From Microbotryomycetes sp. JL201 (Eukaryota > Basidiomycota > Microbotryomycetes), in the NCBI GenBank assembly GCA_033819885.1, contig JAQYUZ010000012.1, positions 1 to 64,000 of the forward strand: a DNA stretch of 64,000 bases, written 5' to 3'. The position numbers and the translations under genes were made by a program. The notes below the pieces were generated by a model. It was given only the letters and a program-made list of their open reading frames with translations. It ran no database searches and had not been told where the DNA came from. This document shows positions 43,777 through 58,240 of the stretch, in pieces; within the stretch, counting starts at the first letter, position 1, and each line of letters starts with the position of its first letter.

Positions 43777-45693
43777 ATGTCGTCATCACCACCGCAAGTG
43801 TCGTTCGAGTCGACGTTGGCTTTGCCTGTCGCGGGTGAGCCGTTCTCGCTGCCGCTGGCGTCGCCCGACCGAGCCGTGAGCGCACCCGCCCAGCGGCCAG
43901 AGCCGACGCCGGAGCAGCATGCGATCGTCGCGCGCATCTTGGACAGGATCAACGAGCCAGAGTGGAAGCTGCCGACGCGCCTGGCGACGCTCAAGCACTC
44001 GTGGCGCGTCCGTGACGGCCAGCGCTCGTTCTTCGGCCTTGGCTCGCACCACCGCCACACCCAGGAGCAGCAGGACGAGCTCGAGCCGCTCCAAGACCGC
44101 GAAAAGATGTACTTGAGCTTGGAACAGGTGCACCGCGCGTGCAGGGCAGTCAAGTGGGACGAGGCGGCGGCGCTCAAGCGGCTCGAGGAGATTGTCGTCT
44201 GGCGCCGCGAGTACGGCGTCGACGATATGCAGCCACAGTTGGTCTCTAAAGAAGGCGAAACAGGCAAGGAACTCGTATTCGGCTACGACAGGCAGTGCAG
44301 ACCCGTCTTGTACATGGCAAGTGGCCCACATCGCCTACGCCGTGGCCGAGCTGGGCGTGCGCGCGCGCGGTGCCGCGTGACTCGCGCGCCGTCTCGTCTC
44401 GGCACCCGACCCGGCACCCGCGCACGACCATGGCTGACATGCATCCACCCTCCTACAGCACCCATATCGACAAAACACTGAAACAGGTACGTCATCTTTT
44501 CACGCACCCTGTCCCCCCAAAAAAATGGCCGAGACTAGTGTGCTGAGCTCGCGCGTCAAACTGACAGGCCCAAGACAAATCGACTTTGTCATCTGGACTC
44601 TTGAAGTGGGTTTGCAGCGACCATGTCCCGCTCTACAGCTCGCACTCACACTTTCGTCGTCCGCCAGCGAACAATCGATCTGTGCCCGGCAACCGTTCCG
44701 GCGACAGAAATGCTGTGCTTGTGCATCGACTTTGGCGCAAGCCAAAAAGTTAAAGCGCCACCGACGAGCCTCGGACAGGCAAAAAAAGTGTACGCTCAAT
44801 CAAATTCCACTATCATGCCATCATTGATCGTTCTGATTCTCGCCTCTGGCAGTCTCGACATTCTTCAGGTCAGCCGAAATGTAAATCGACTGTCGGCGGC
44901 AAGACACTGACCCCCGCAATATTACAGACATATTACTGCGAACGGTTAGGACGAGCTATCTGCGTCGACATCCCTGGCTTTTTTTGGGCTTTTTACAAAG
45001 TCGGTCGATCGCGTAGCTCCCAGCAAAGCGACTCGCTGACGTTTCCCCCGGTCAACAGCTCGTAGGCCCGTTCGTCGACCCAAGAACCAAAGAAAAAATT
45101 CGTTTCCTGGAAAAGCCAGACGCGACAGACCTCATTCCGCCGCACCAATTGCAAAAGATGTTTGGCGGTGAAATCGACTTTCAATACGTTAGTTTTGCCC
45201 TCGTCCGCTTGACTACTTGCGATACTGATCACGGTCGGCCCTACAACAGGATCACGACAAGTATTTCATGGCTTTGCACAAATTGTGCATGGAAAGGAGG
45301 GCAGCCAACTTGGAGAGGTGGCGCAAGTATGGCAACAACAAGTGTGGCTTGTCGGAAACAGTCATCAGAGGCGCCGTTGTGCCCGGTCAAGAGTCTGCAA
45401 CGTCAATCGCGACGACGGCAGTGGTTGCTGAACCAGAATCAGTGTCGTCGCCGACCGATTCACACGCGACGGACGACGTGGCAGACGTGTTTGAAGAAGT
45501 GCCAAGACAATCCTCAGTTGCCACCTCGACCGCGACGACCGTCGCTGGTGATGATGACGTTCCCAGCGATAAGATGGCGAGTATTCAACTCGACAATAGC
45601 AAATCTGATGCGACAAACGCAAAGGAAGTCTTTGTCGACGCTCCGGTAGCAAGCGAGGATGCCGTCAAAGTTGCCGTACCTGCCACGGCATGA
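43777..45693 (+). CDS. SEC14/CRAL-TRIO phosphatidylinositol transfer protein (Pdr16-like)
   Basis: Exchanges phosphatidylinositol or sterol between membranes and stimulates PI kinases. The N-lobe has MYLSLEQVHRACRAVKWDEA and ALKRLEEIVVWRREYGVDDM. The lipid-binding core reads VFGYDRQCRPVLYMHPYRQN, PRQIDFVIWTLERTIDLCPA, MLCLCIDFGASQK, VLDILQTYYCERLGRAICVD, IPGFFWAFYKLVGPFVDPRT and FGGEIDFQYDHDKYFMAL. The tail is acidic and Ser/Thr-rich. About nine introns. Intron 44317-44458 (142 nt) has a GC donor (ATG/GCAAGT) directly before HPYRQNTETG. An internal exon of 16 nt (44853-44868) codes LDILQ. Confidence 0.88.
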
Positions 45694-45909
45694 AGTCTTC
45701 GCTATTCTTGCGCTTTCCTTCGCATCTGCGTCATTCCATAGTTTCCTAGACTAAGCACTTTTCGTCCCGCCGCATATTCTAAATTACTCTTGTGTGTATA
45801 TCTTCTTTGCAGCAATCGACGATCTTATACCCTCACTTTCTGCAACAAACTAATCATGCGACGCTTCCCATGCTGCCAGCAGCGCCTTGTGCGAAAAAAA
45901 AACCCAATG

Positions 45910-47273
45910 TCAATTTGTCAAGCAGAATGCTGCTGCTGTCCGATCACTCACCTCGTAACAAAACCGGACCTGAGACGGCCTCTCTACCATCGACACGCGC
46001 TGCTCTCTCAATCCGTCGATCGTCAATGCGACAAAATCGAAGGGATCAACTCCATGCTGACGAGCAAGCGATACAAGGTCAAGTTTCGGACCTCCCAGTT
46101 GCGTAGCGACACCGCCCGTCTGCGTCTCGATCGCGTCGAGTCCCTGAAACTTGTCGACGAGGGACGTGTCACGTACGAGTGGCAAGAGAGATGCGATTGT
46201 GATGAACGTTCCAGTCCTGCCAACTCCGGCTGAGCAACCAACGACGATGGGTGGCGGCTTAGATGGATCTCTGGCCAAACGAACGTTGAGATCGAGCATT
46301 GATTGGACAAAGGAAGCGAGATGAGAGGAAGAGTCTGGAACTCCATGGTCGCCCCACCCCAAGTATTCGACGTGCGTCAGCTTCTTGGTGTTTGAATCGT
46401 CATCGAGCGAGTCGACCGAAGTCGCGAGCGATAGTCGGCTCGTTCTGACGCCATCACGTTCTTGCTTGTCGTCCAGTCGAATGAACCAAGGTCTCAATTC
46501 AGACTCGGAGGAATCAATGCGGGCCGTTTGGCCTGGCTGAGCCGGAAAGTAAGGATCCGCCTTGCGTCGACCGTTCTCGACCAGCGGCGTTAATTGAACG
46601 ATCAGGTTTGGCGGTTCAAGTGACGATGCTTTGTCGTTGTTCACAGCAAGTTCGCGCGACGTGAGACGATAGCATGTCATTGTCAGAAAATCATGCGCAC
46701 TTTCGGGCACGGCTGCCTGGGATTAAACAGGCTTGTCAGACGTGATACTCTCCTCTCTGTGGCGGAAACCACTGCCCAGGTGTACCTGAGCTGCGATCCA
46801 CCATCTCCGCTCCACCCCAGGTATGGCAATGTCTGGTTCACGCAACAGTGTCGCATTGACATACCAGTCTGTCGGACACTCTATCGCTCGAAACGGCTCA
46901 AGCGGACGGGCGAGCTCGACCCGGGTGCGATCATACGGATAAATGTCGCCGTATCTGCACCCGAACGAAAAAAGAAATCAACAACATCACATCGAACTGC
47001 ATTACGTTCATCGCTTGACCTGTTCTTTAATCTGTGTACAGACTTGAACGCGTCGACAGCATTGTACCGCTTGACACGGTCGTCCACAGTAGAATCACCG
47101 CAACCATCTTGATCTGTAGGCTGAATGTGATTCGTTGATGACGCAGCTCGGGCGATTGCTGTTGCCTGTCGCCGTCTACGCTCGCGCTCGCCCAAGGTCG
47201 TAGTGACCGTCTCGAGCGCTGAACGCGATGACAGTGGCACTCGTAGCCACGCTGGTGCGCTCATGTCGGTCAT
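45910..47273 (-). CDS. Classical protein tyrosine phosphatase with variant signature
   Basis: Removes phosphate from tyrosine residues. Seen: KRYNAVDAFKYGDIYPYDRT (substrate-recognition region), LTHVEYLGWGDHGVPDS (WPD loop, reading WGD), the active-site loop VVGCSAGVGRTGTFITIAS, and the Q-loop helix LREQRVSMVERPSQVRFCYE. The catalytic Cys and Arg and the general-acid Asp are kept. The usual His before the Cys is Gly, and the Pro of WPD is Gly. The His normally tunes the Cys pKa, so activity may be altered, but the rest of the site is intact. Three introns. The ATG at 47273 (MTDMSAPAWL) is the best start. It resembles yeast PTP1/PTP2 and S. pombe Pyp enzymes in layout. Confidence 0.85.
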
Positions 47274-47362
47274 GTTCTGGCTCGCGAAAGCCGAATGTGT
47301 GTGTCTCTTGTGCAAACAATGTAGGAGCCAAAAGACAAGAGCTTTGTTTTACAACAATGCCA

Positions 47363-49484
47363 TTAAATCGTGCCATCTAAATCACATGTCATTCTCATCT
47401 TCATCATCTTGAACGTCATCATCTCATTTCTATCGCCACCGTTTTGTTCCCTGAAAGTGAACGATCGTACGTAGGTCAGACACGGTGGCGCTCCCGAATC
47501 CGCCTCCAAGACCGCTCGCTCACCTGCGGCCTGTGCTCTCTGCTGAATGTAGTAAGGCACAGCACCAGCTACGCAGAAAACATATGCGGCGAGCGATTCC
47601 CACGGCTTGCTGAAAGTGCTCAAGACGAGCAGGAACAATGCCGTGGACGCAAACAGGATCGGTGTCGGCAACCAGGTCCTGTAGGGTCTGATATGCCACC
47701 AGTACGAGTCAGCACAAGCAGTGTCAAGACTATCCGCGACTCGGAATCCTTTGGGCCACAACTCTGGTCGTCAAGACCCGTATCCAAGGTCAGCCTCGCT
47801 CACCGTTTCAAGTTTGGCTCTCGCACACGCAAAACAAGCAGACCGAGTACGACAGCCATGTTTGCAGTCCAGGCGCATACGCCGTAAAAGAGCGTCAAAT
47901 GGGCGAAATCCCCAAAGCAGATAAAGATCGCCGATAGCGAGGACGACAAAGCGATACTGTAGATTGGGGTGTCTTGCCGTTTGTGATATTTTGAAAAGAC
48001 TGAAGGTAGGAAAGACTGCTCGGCAGCGGCAACGATCAATCGACTGCACATTAGACTGACGGTCAGCGATCAGTTGTAAAGGCATCAAACAATACAGCAT
48101 AAGCAGAGCGCTGACCTCGACGTGTATAATGAGCCGTTGAGAGCGCCGAAGCACGAAACCGACACGATCAACGCAAACACGACGCCACCCGCCGCGCCCC
48201 CGATAGCACGCCCAAAGTCGAGACCTGAAAGCGCATTGTATCAGCCAAAGAATCACGAACACATCAGATAAATCGACGCTCACCGATGGTTGACGTGGCG
48301 GTTGCTGTTGCAAAGTCAAGCACAATGAAATAGGCAATGTTTGCGCCCAGAAATAAAAGCAGGACCAGGCCCATGCTCGAGTTGATGATTGTGGGAAGGG
48401 TTCCTTGACGACAGTCTCGTCCAACGTAGTTGGCTTGGTCCCAGCCGTCAAAAGTCCACAACGCCGAGAAGAGCGCGAGAGCGTATCCGGCCGGCTCGCT
48501 CGAGGTGCCTCCAAACGAAAAGTCGGACGCAGCCCGCCCGAGCGCAAGGAACACGATGCCTCCGATGAAGACGAGCACAAGAGCAAACACTTTGAACACT
48601 GTCAGGACGAGCTGGGCTCGAGTTCCGGCTTTGGCGCTCCACGCTTGGACGAGAGAAACGACAGTGAGGGCTGCGATCCCAGTCGCTTTGATAGCCAATG
48701 ATGGCACGTCACGTGCGGCGTCGTCAGGGTCTGGCGTGAAAGCAGTGTGATAAAGAAGCCGACAGATGTATTCGCCAAACACGATGGCGATGATGGCCTG
48801 CGACCCAGGCTTGAGTGCAGTCACTGCTGTGAAGCTGAAGCAGTACGCAGGCAAAGGACCGAAGGCGGCATCGAGATACTGTATGCGTTGCGATGTGAGC
48901 TTCGATCAAAACCGCCATTGCCACTGCAGATAGCTTACCACTTGGGCTCCACCATTGAGTGGCAACGCCGAGCCGAGCTCGCAAAATGACGATGCTCCTG
49001 CCCAACTCAACAGACCTGCGCCGAGCCAGCATAATAGCGCCGAGCCAACGGCACCAGTGTGCCGTGCGACAATTCCGGCTGATGAGAACACGCCCGAGCC
49101 AATCTGCATGCCCACAATCAAGGCAATTCCTGCAAAGACACCAATTGGCTCGCTGACGACGCCGTTGCGCTTACGAGCAGCGCTTGTCGTTGCCGATTCG
49201 TCTGTCGAAGGCACGAGGATATTGGCGGCGAATCCAAACTGAATTGAGCTGGCTCTCGAGCGTGACTGGCCGTGCTTCTCATTATAGTCACCGTTGTTGT
49301 CGTCTACATGATTGATTGTGTCCTCGTGGAGTAGTGCGTCGCCATCGTGTCCGTACTCTTCGTCGACATATTCGTGCTCGCGAACAGGCCGTACGGTGCC
49401 AGAGTCGGCATCTCGATCTACGGAGAAGCGACCAATAGATGTTCCTGCCGCGTCATGTGTCGACGTCTCCGGCTGGTCTACCAT
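47363..49484 (-). CDS. APC-family amino-acid permease (LAT / high-affinity methionine permease type)
   Basis: Twelve-helix transporter in the plasma or vacuolar membrane. An acidic soluble N-terminus of about 100 residues precedes GVFAGIALIVGMQIGSGVFS (TM1 with the GSG substrate loop), GALLCWLGAGLLSWAGASS-type helices, LPAYCFSFTAVTALKPGSQA, ALFSALWTFDGWDQANYVG (TM6, diagnostic of LAT proteins), LLLFLGANIAYFIVLDFATA, SRLIVAAAEQSFLP and PNLKRPYRTWLPTPILF. The C-terminal tail is short. Five introns, the last about 117 nt. The very 3' end is uncertain because of a possible extra splice near 47450. Confidence 0.88.
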
Positions 49485-49814
49485 TTCGCCTAGCCAGCCA
49501 GCGAAATGCGAGTCGCGCTCTCGGCTGCAGAACCGCCCGTGTCGGCCTTGTCGGCCCTGAAAATCGTCACGAGAACAGAAATGTTGTGGAGTGGGCTGAG
49601 TGGACGAGACTTTTGAGTGTCAAGAGGAGCACATCTCCGGGTACCCTGCTCTGTCGAGCATCCAATATTATTCTGTCGATATATGATTGCTACGCTTTGA
49701 ATTCCAAGGTTATACAGTACACTCGAGCTAACCAACAAGGGTTGTCTATGCCGCATCGTTTTTGGTTGCGCACGATCGAGCGAGCGTGAGGTCTTCGCGC
49801 TGCCGCATCCCGCA
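49485..49814. promoter_or_regulatory. Divergent intergenic region, permease / SKT5
   Basis: 330 bp between two divergent start codons. It holds both promoters and 5' UTRs. I see no tRNA, conserved ORF or repeat in it. Confidence 0.4.
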
Positions 49815-52728
49815 ATGCAGGGCGCCGCGTTCGCGCAACATTCGTCGCAGCGGCCGCCTGTCGTCGACGAGTTCGCACAACAGGCACGCGCGAGTGTGCT
49901 GCATCGACCGAGGCCGAAACCGTCGTCTGCCAGCCAGCGCCCGAGCTCATTCTTCGGCGCGGTCGACGACGCGATCGCACATTCGGATCGATACGGTACA
50001 CGCCAAGGGGACGGTGGACACGCCCCACACAGCGTGAGCAACGGCAGCGGCGCCGGTGCGAGCGGTCGACTGCCCTTGGACATGAACGCAGCGGCCTTTG
50101 AGGCGACGCACCTGTCACGGCCTTCGCGGGTTGAGTCAGGATACAGCGAATCTGGTCAGTTTGCAGATGCGCAGCCTGAGGGCCGGTCATCGGGCGAGCG
50201 ACGCAGTTCGTTCTTTGGCGGCGGCGCAGGCGGCGATGTCGACGCGGCAGGTGCAGCCACAAACAACTCGGTCATCGCGCCAATTTACAACTCTCAGTTG
50301 CAAACGAGAGAGCCATCGCCTGTCCCGGCCGAATACGCTCCATCGTCGCGCGCACAGACCCCGAGCTCGAACCATCATTCGTCCGTGCGCAACATCCATC
50401 ACAGCGCCGGCGAGTCGTCCGGCTCGTTCTCGTCCTCTCACGACACACATAACAGGGCATCGACGGCAGCAGCTGCTGCTGCACGGTTCTACTATGGCGG
50501 TGGCGCCACCGGCACCCCCACACAGCAGCAGGCTCCGTCCGGCGCAATCAATGGATCGCGTGCACCGTCGGTGTACGGAGGAGCTTCGACTTCCGGCGAG
50601 CAGTCGGCATCTGCAGCACCTCTTCTCGACCAATCACATCTTCAGCCGGGCGGTCTCGCGACGTTGCTCTCTCACGAGAAGACGCTCGAGCTGTACCGAG
50701 CCAACGCTAAAAAGACAAACGACCCTGACATTCAATTCGACTTCTGCACGTTCGTCATGGAAATCGTCGGCGAGATGGAAGCGGCAGAAGAGCGCGAGTA
50801 TGCCAACCGGAGACGGCGACCAAGCACAGACGCAGAGAACGCAGCCAAGCAGAAACAGCAGGCGCTCGTTGCTGAGAGTGTCGCCATCTTGAACAAGCTC
50901 GCTAACCGGGGTCACGTCAAGAGTCAATACTTTCTAGCAGATTGCTACACGCAAGGGATTGGCACGCCTAAGGGAAAGCGGGACTATGACAAGGCTTTTC
51001 CTTTGTTCGTGCTGGCGGGCAAGCATGGCCACTCCGACGCATGTTTCCGAGCGGCGCAATGCTTTGAGAATGGCTGGGGCTGTAAGCGTGACCACAGTCG
51101 GGCCGTCCAGTTGTTAAGGTGGGCCTCCGAAATTTTCCGATACTCAGACTTTTGACTTTGCACTGACCTTGCATTGGTAACAGGCGCGCAGCTGTCCTGA
51201 ATCACCCTGGGGCCATGCACAGGCTTGGCGTCGCAGAGATCAATGGGGAGCTTGGCTTGTCGAGGAGACCTAGGGAAGGCGTCCGCTGGCTGAAACGAGC
51301 CGCAGAATTGGCGGACCAGGTCGACCCACCTCAGCCACAGTCCCTTCACGAGCTGGCTCTGCTACACGAGAAGGGTATTGAAAACGTCATATTTCAAGTG
51401 AGCCCCCTCTCTCCCGCTGACGAGAGTATTTTCCGGCTGATGACTCTTTTGCGACACAGGACGAGGAATACGCCGCAGAACTTCTGGCGCGGGCGTCAGA
51501 GCTACAATATCCACCTTCTGCCTACAAGCTCGGCGAATGCTACGAGTATGGTAAGATGGGCTGTCCCCAAGATGCTGCCTTGAGCATTCATTACTACAGT
51601 CAGTAGGCTCACCATAGGCCATTCGATCGTCGCGCTGATCAGTTCTTGATACAGACATTGCCGCACAGCAAAACCATCGCGAGGCGTGCTTCGCATTGAC
51701 GGCATGGTATCTCGTCGGCTCGCCAGGCGTCTTGCCTCAGTCAGACACGGAAGCGTACCTTTGGGCCCGGAGAGCTGCCGAGATGGAGCTTGCGAAGGCC
51801 GAGTATGCTGTCGGCTACTTTACAGAGGCGAGTCGCAGCGCTTTTTTGCGGCCGTCAATTCTGGTCTAAATATCTCTTTTATCTTAAACAGATGGGTATT
51901 GGCACACCTCAGGATGGCCGTGAGGCTCTGGACTGGTACAAAAAGGCTGCCATGCACGGGGACAAACGTGCGATGGACAAATTGCGCGTGTCGGGCCAGC
52001 CGCGAGCACAACGAGACCCAATGAGCCGTCAGCCGAACCCGCCGCCGGTTCCGAGCAAGCACTCACACAAGTCAGCAAGGCCTTCGGATGCTCGTGTCAT
52101 CAACAAAGATAAGAAGAGCACGACGTCGTTGCGTGCAGAAAGGCCACCGAGAGGTTCCAGTGTCGACGCCAGTCGCCGGGGACCGATGCTGCCACTGCCG
52201 CACGATGGCCGACCTGACCATCCTGTGCGCCAGCGAAGCAACTCATTCTCTGGCGAGACTGAACAGCAAGAGTTTGGTGTACCTCATGCGCGACCGTTCG
52301 GCGGAGGCCCAGCTGGTCCGGCCTACGCGTCGCATTCTCTTCCAGGACCACATAATAACTACGGACGCGCAGTACCGATCGAACAGCGTCTTGGCGAAGG
52401 TGCAGGTCGCCTTGCGGGAGCGCCTTCAGTGCGTCCGCAACAGCAGTATCACCAACAGCAGACCGCGCTGCCACCGCCACCGCCACCGCCACGCGCGGCG
52501 AAGAACGGCGACATGCAGAACGAACAGCCTGTCATGCAACACAGACTGCCGCCCGGAGCAGGCTACGTTACTGAGCAAATGGATAGGATGCCAGCGCCAG
52601 GACCACAGTATCAGTTTCAAGACGAAGCTCAACGACGACGCGACGTTTTGCAAAAGCGCAAAGCCGCAGCTGGAACGGGCGAGGGCGGCGACGGGCCGGG
52701 CGAAGACAAGGATTGCATTATCATGTGA
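49815..52728 (+). CDS. Skt5/Chs4-type chitin synthase activator, Sel1 repeats, prenylated
   Basis: Recruits and activates chitin synthase III at the bud neck or hyphal tip. A low-complexity Ser/Ala/Pro N-terminal half precedes a conserved helix (TLELYRANAKKTNDPDIQFD, FCTFVMEIVGEM). Then come about six or seven Sel1/TPR-like repeats: KSQYFLADCYTQGIGTPKGK, DACFRAAQCFENGWGCKRDH, AMHRLGVAEINGELGL, SAYKLGECYEYGKMGCPQDA, ACFALTAWYLVGSPG, AKAEYAVGYFTEMGIGTPQ. The Pro/Gln-rich tail ends in CIIM, a CaaX farnesylation box as in yeast Skt5. Five introns; 51828-51891 has a GC donor (GAG/GCGAGT) inside a Sel1 repeat. Confidence 0.92.
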
Positions 52729-53059
52729 ATGATAGGCTTCTTGATGTGTATAGACACTACGAAAACAGACACTTCTCGGGTAATATTGTTTTCTGATGTT
52801 TGACGACTTGGCGTGATTCGCTTCCTCTCATTTCTTCTTGGAGTGATATAGAGACGACTCTGACCTACATACAATGCCTTGACATGCCATGCACAGACTT
52901 TGAAATTTTCTTTGCTTGACTTTCGATAAATTTGACTTGCCTGCGCTAGGCAGCTTGCCTTCACAGCCAAATCAGACAAGAGCTGTATCTTGAATTGACA
53001 AAGAACATAAATTGCGGCTCGTATGGCACTTTCTATATACCAAGCTTGCGACAAATGAT
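52729..53059. other. Convergent 3' flanks, no gene
   Basis: About 330 bp of AT-richer sequence between the stops of SKT5 (plus) and thioredoxin (minus). No supported ORF or RNA. It must contain both 3' UTRs and polyadenylation signals. Confidence 0.5.
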
Positions 53060-53685
53060 TTACGCCTCGAGAACGAGCTTGATCGCGTCCTGTTGTTGAT
53101 CCAGAACAAGAGGAATGTGTCAATCTTGGATTTACTTGACTGTGGGGAAAATTGACTCACAGTCAACTTTGCAGGGACGGCGCCGACGACGGTGCTCTGC
53201 TTTTCACCATTCTTGAAAAAGATGAAAGTAGGCATGGCCTTGATGCCGACTTCTTGAGAGATTTGCTGCAAACATTACATAGAACGAGATGTTCAGTCCT
53301 CGGATTCTACGCACTAGGTCACGCAGGCGACTGAGCTGACCTCTTGCTCGTCCACGTCGACTTTGTAGAAATCAATCTTGTCACCGTACTCGTTTGAGAG
53401 TTTGTCAAAGACGGGGCTGATCATTTTGCTACAGTCGATGTGCAGTTTTCCACGTTCGATCAGCAATCTCCCGGCGGAGTGGAGACACCTCACGTTTGAG
53501 GCGTGCAAGAGGGGCTCACCAAGGTCCGCACCTGTCAAACGGCATCTCAAGCGATCAGTATTGTGGTTCAGAACAAGAACGTCAGTGAGGACTGACCATG
53601 TGGCCCAGAAATCGAACGCAGAGATGCGATCGCTCTGAATGATTTGCTGAAACTCTTCGAACGAGGTGACTGTCTTGACGACCAT
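53060..53685 (-). CDS. Thioredoxin
   Basis: Small dithiol reductase. After splicing it reads [38 protein letters not shown] (the CGPC active site, split by two introns), YGDKIDFYKVDVDEQEQISQ, VGIKAMPTFIFFKNGEK with the cis-Pro, then a C-terminal helix ending DAIKLVLEA. About 105 residues, cytosolic, no targeting peptide. Four GT-AG introns. The last exon is short (DAIKLVLEA, stop at 53060). Confidence 0.93.
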
Positions 53686-54075
53686 ATTGTAAGTGTAACT
53701 GCATCGTCAGACACGCACAGCGAGTGTCAGTGGCTCGTGTCTCGAGAGTGAGGCGCCGCGCATGCGCGTGTCGACGAGTTCGCACGCGACATGTGCACAA
53801 AAGAGCGAATAGAACGCTCGCTGAAGCACAGAAGTGACGCTTACCGATAAAGCGAAGTCTCGATGGGATGGGAGAAGAGAGAGAGAGCCAGAGGCGGAAG
53901 CACGCTTTCGATCGACTTGAGGTTAGCGAGGCACGCTCGGCCATTACTCAGCGAGTCCTGCTTACTGCACAATAATTTTGTCACACTCCTGTTCATGGAA
54001 AACGAGAGGGCTAGAATAATATGATTCAACAGGATACAACAATTTTATCCGATTGCGCAAAGAGCTCTTCATGCT
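53686..54075. other. Intergenic stretch, thioredoxin promoter and TRM6 3' flank
   Basis: 390 bp with no convincing ORF or RNA gene. It has a purine-rich gagagagag run near 53876-53890 on the plus strand. It must contain the thioredoxin promoter. Confidence 0.4.
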
Positions 54076-56060
54076 TTACGCCACAGAGTCGTCGAGTTCC
54101 ATCCCATTTGTCGTCGGATCTGGACCCTCCGCCTCGGATGTAGAGCTACTATCAACCCCAGCACCATCGTCGTGTTCTTTGATTCTTTGCAATGGGTCTT
54201 GCACTTTGCGCCGCTTGGCCACGCTTCGACGACTGTTGACGCTCTCCACGTTGACGTCATCAAACACTCTGATGGCACTCAACAAGAACCCGCCGTGCTG
54301 CATGCCGTTCATCTCTGGATGAGTACGACCGGGCAACACTTGGTAGCGCCTCAACCAAGGTTCGGTCATAGATGGTGCTAGGAACTCGCGATGGTGGCGC
54401 ATCTTGTCCTGACACGAGTACAGAACCTATTGACACGCGGGCATCAGCACATATCAGAAAATAACTTTTCTTGAAGAAAGGAGGCGCACGGCCACATAGG
54501 GTGAAAAAACAACGATCGGTGCAGAGCCAGCTATCCTTGGCAGCAGTCGTTCCAGAACGGACCACGGCTCATACTCTGACGCGATAATCACGCTGAGCAG
54601 GGGCAAAGCATGTCAGACACGACGACTGTATTTGATGAGCCTCGAGCGCACCCGTCAAACTCTCCAGCAAAGAAATCGTCGCGCTGATCCATCACTTTCT
54701 GGAACTGTGCCCTCCGCTTCCTCAGACGCTGAGCTTCTTTCGACACCTTTGGTTTAGAGCCATCGGTCGATGCAATGACGCCTTCTGCACATTCTTCGGC
54801 GGACGGCAAGGGCGGAAGAGACCACGACTCTTCCGATGCAGCCCAGTGTATCGAAGAGATTGGCGCCGTGTACTCGGCGGAGAAATTGAACGCGTCCATA
54901 ATGTGCAGATCAGGGGGCGAGTCTGTATCGCTGACGACGAATATCCTGCCTTGCCCTGCACAACACAACTCGACGCTCAGGAATGGCATCGCTAAAGCAA
55001 TCGGTCGCCCCAGGCTCACCTGCCATTCGCTCGGCGGCAGCTGCTACAATCAGGCCGTGTACATCTTCAGCAACAAGCAGTCGACCTCCAGGTCGCACGT
55101 TTGCGATCGTCATGATCTGCGACAGCGTGTCTGGCCTGATTCCTCGTATCTTGACGGCTTCCTTTTCAAAGTTGTACTCGCAAACATTGTGCGCTGTTGG
55201 CTCGATTAAAGTGAACGCCTTGACGTATCTGTCGCAGCATGATCGTGTCAATGACTGCGCGAGTTGCTTCTTTTGGTCTGCGCTTGGCCTACTTTGCCTC
55301 TTTGCGCTTTTTGTATTTGTCCTTCGAATATTCTGTCTTGAGATCGTACGCCGCATGCTGCTCGATCTGCTTTGCAATGATTTCCTGTTTTCGACAGTAT
55401 CAGGTTTTCTTCATTCGCGCACGCGAGGTGTAATGACGTGTCGCCTCACCCGTCCAGACAAGCCGTCGTTGCGGAGGGCCTGAATGTCCTCGTATGACAT
55501 ACCATCGGCGGCTGACCGAATAAACTCGTTCGTAGCCTCCGTCTCCTCTGTTGAGAGTCGAGTCAGCTGGATCTCTTGCCATACGACCTTTCAGGCAAAG
55601 TACCAATCTCGTCCAGCGTCGATTGAAGCATTTGCAGACCAGAGTCTGTGACTTCGTATGCTGGACCGTATGGTTTGCCAATAAGCTGTTGTCCTTTGAA
55701 AGAACCATATTTGCCCAACGAGATTGTCCTGCACGGCGAAATTACGTTTGTAAAAAAGGCTGAGATCAAGCAAGGCAGCGTTCGACTCGGGACTGACGCG
55801 CTTGCCGACACTTTGACAGCCTTGACAGTCTCTGACGGCAGTTTGAGTAAAACGTGATCGCCGTCGCGCACGCTGTCTCTGCTGCCGACGGGTTGCGCAG
55901 GCTGTCTGCGACGGTTTGGTTTTGGCTGGTTAGGTTTGGAGGCGGCAGCGGCGTCTTTGGCGCTACTAGTGGTCGTGATTGGGCCCACTGCACCAATACG
56001 AGAACTCTCGGTCGCTTGGCTGGCGTCCTGTGTAGGTCGAGTCCCTTCCGTGGCCGACAT
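54076..56060 (-). CDS. TRM6/GCD10, non-catalytic subunit of tRNA m1A58 methyltransferase
   Basis: Pairs with Trm61 to methylate A58 of tRNAs, including initiator tRNA. The N-terminal region is Thr/Ala-rich and basic. Domain blocks: DGDHVLLKLPSETVKAVKVS, TISLGKYGSFKGQQLIGKPY, EETEATNEFIRSAADGMSYE, IQALRNDGLSG, YVKAFTLIEPTAHNVCEYNF, GIRPDTLSQIMTIANVRPGG, RLLVAEDVHGLIVAAAAERM, LIIASEYEPWSVLERLLPRI and EPWLRRYQVLPGRTHPEMNG near the end. About seven introns, one of which may be only 32 nt with a GC donor (55548-55579). Starts at the ATG at 56060, divergent from RVB2 with 90 bp between starts. Confidence 0.88.
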
Positions 56061-56150
56061 TGTTGGCAGCTGCGCAACGTTCAAAGCGACTTTGGCGCAG
56101 GCCAATTCGCGCTCCCCTTCCTCATCCTTGCCACTTCGACGCGTCTCGCC

Positions 56151-58240
<2,090 letters not shown>

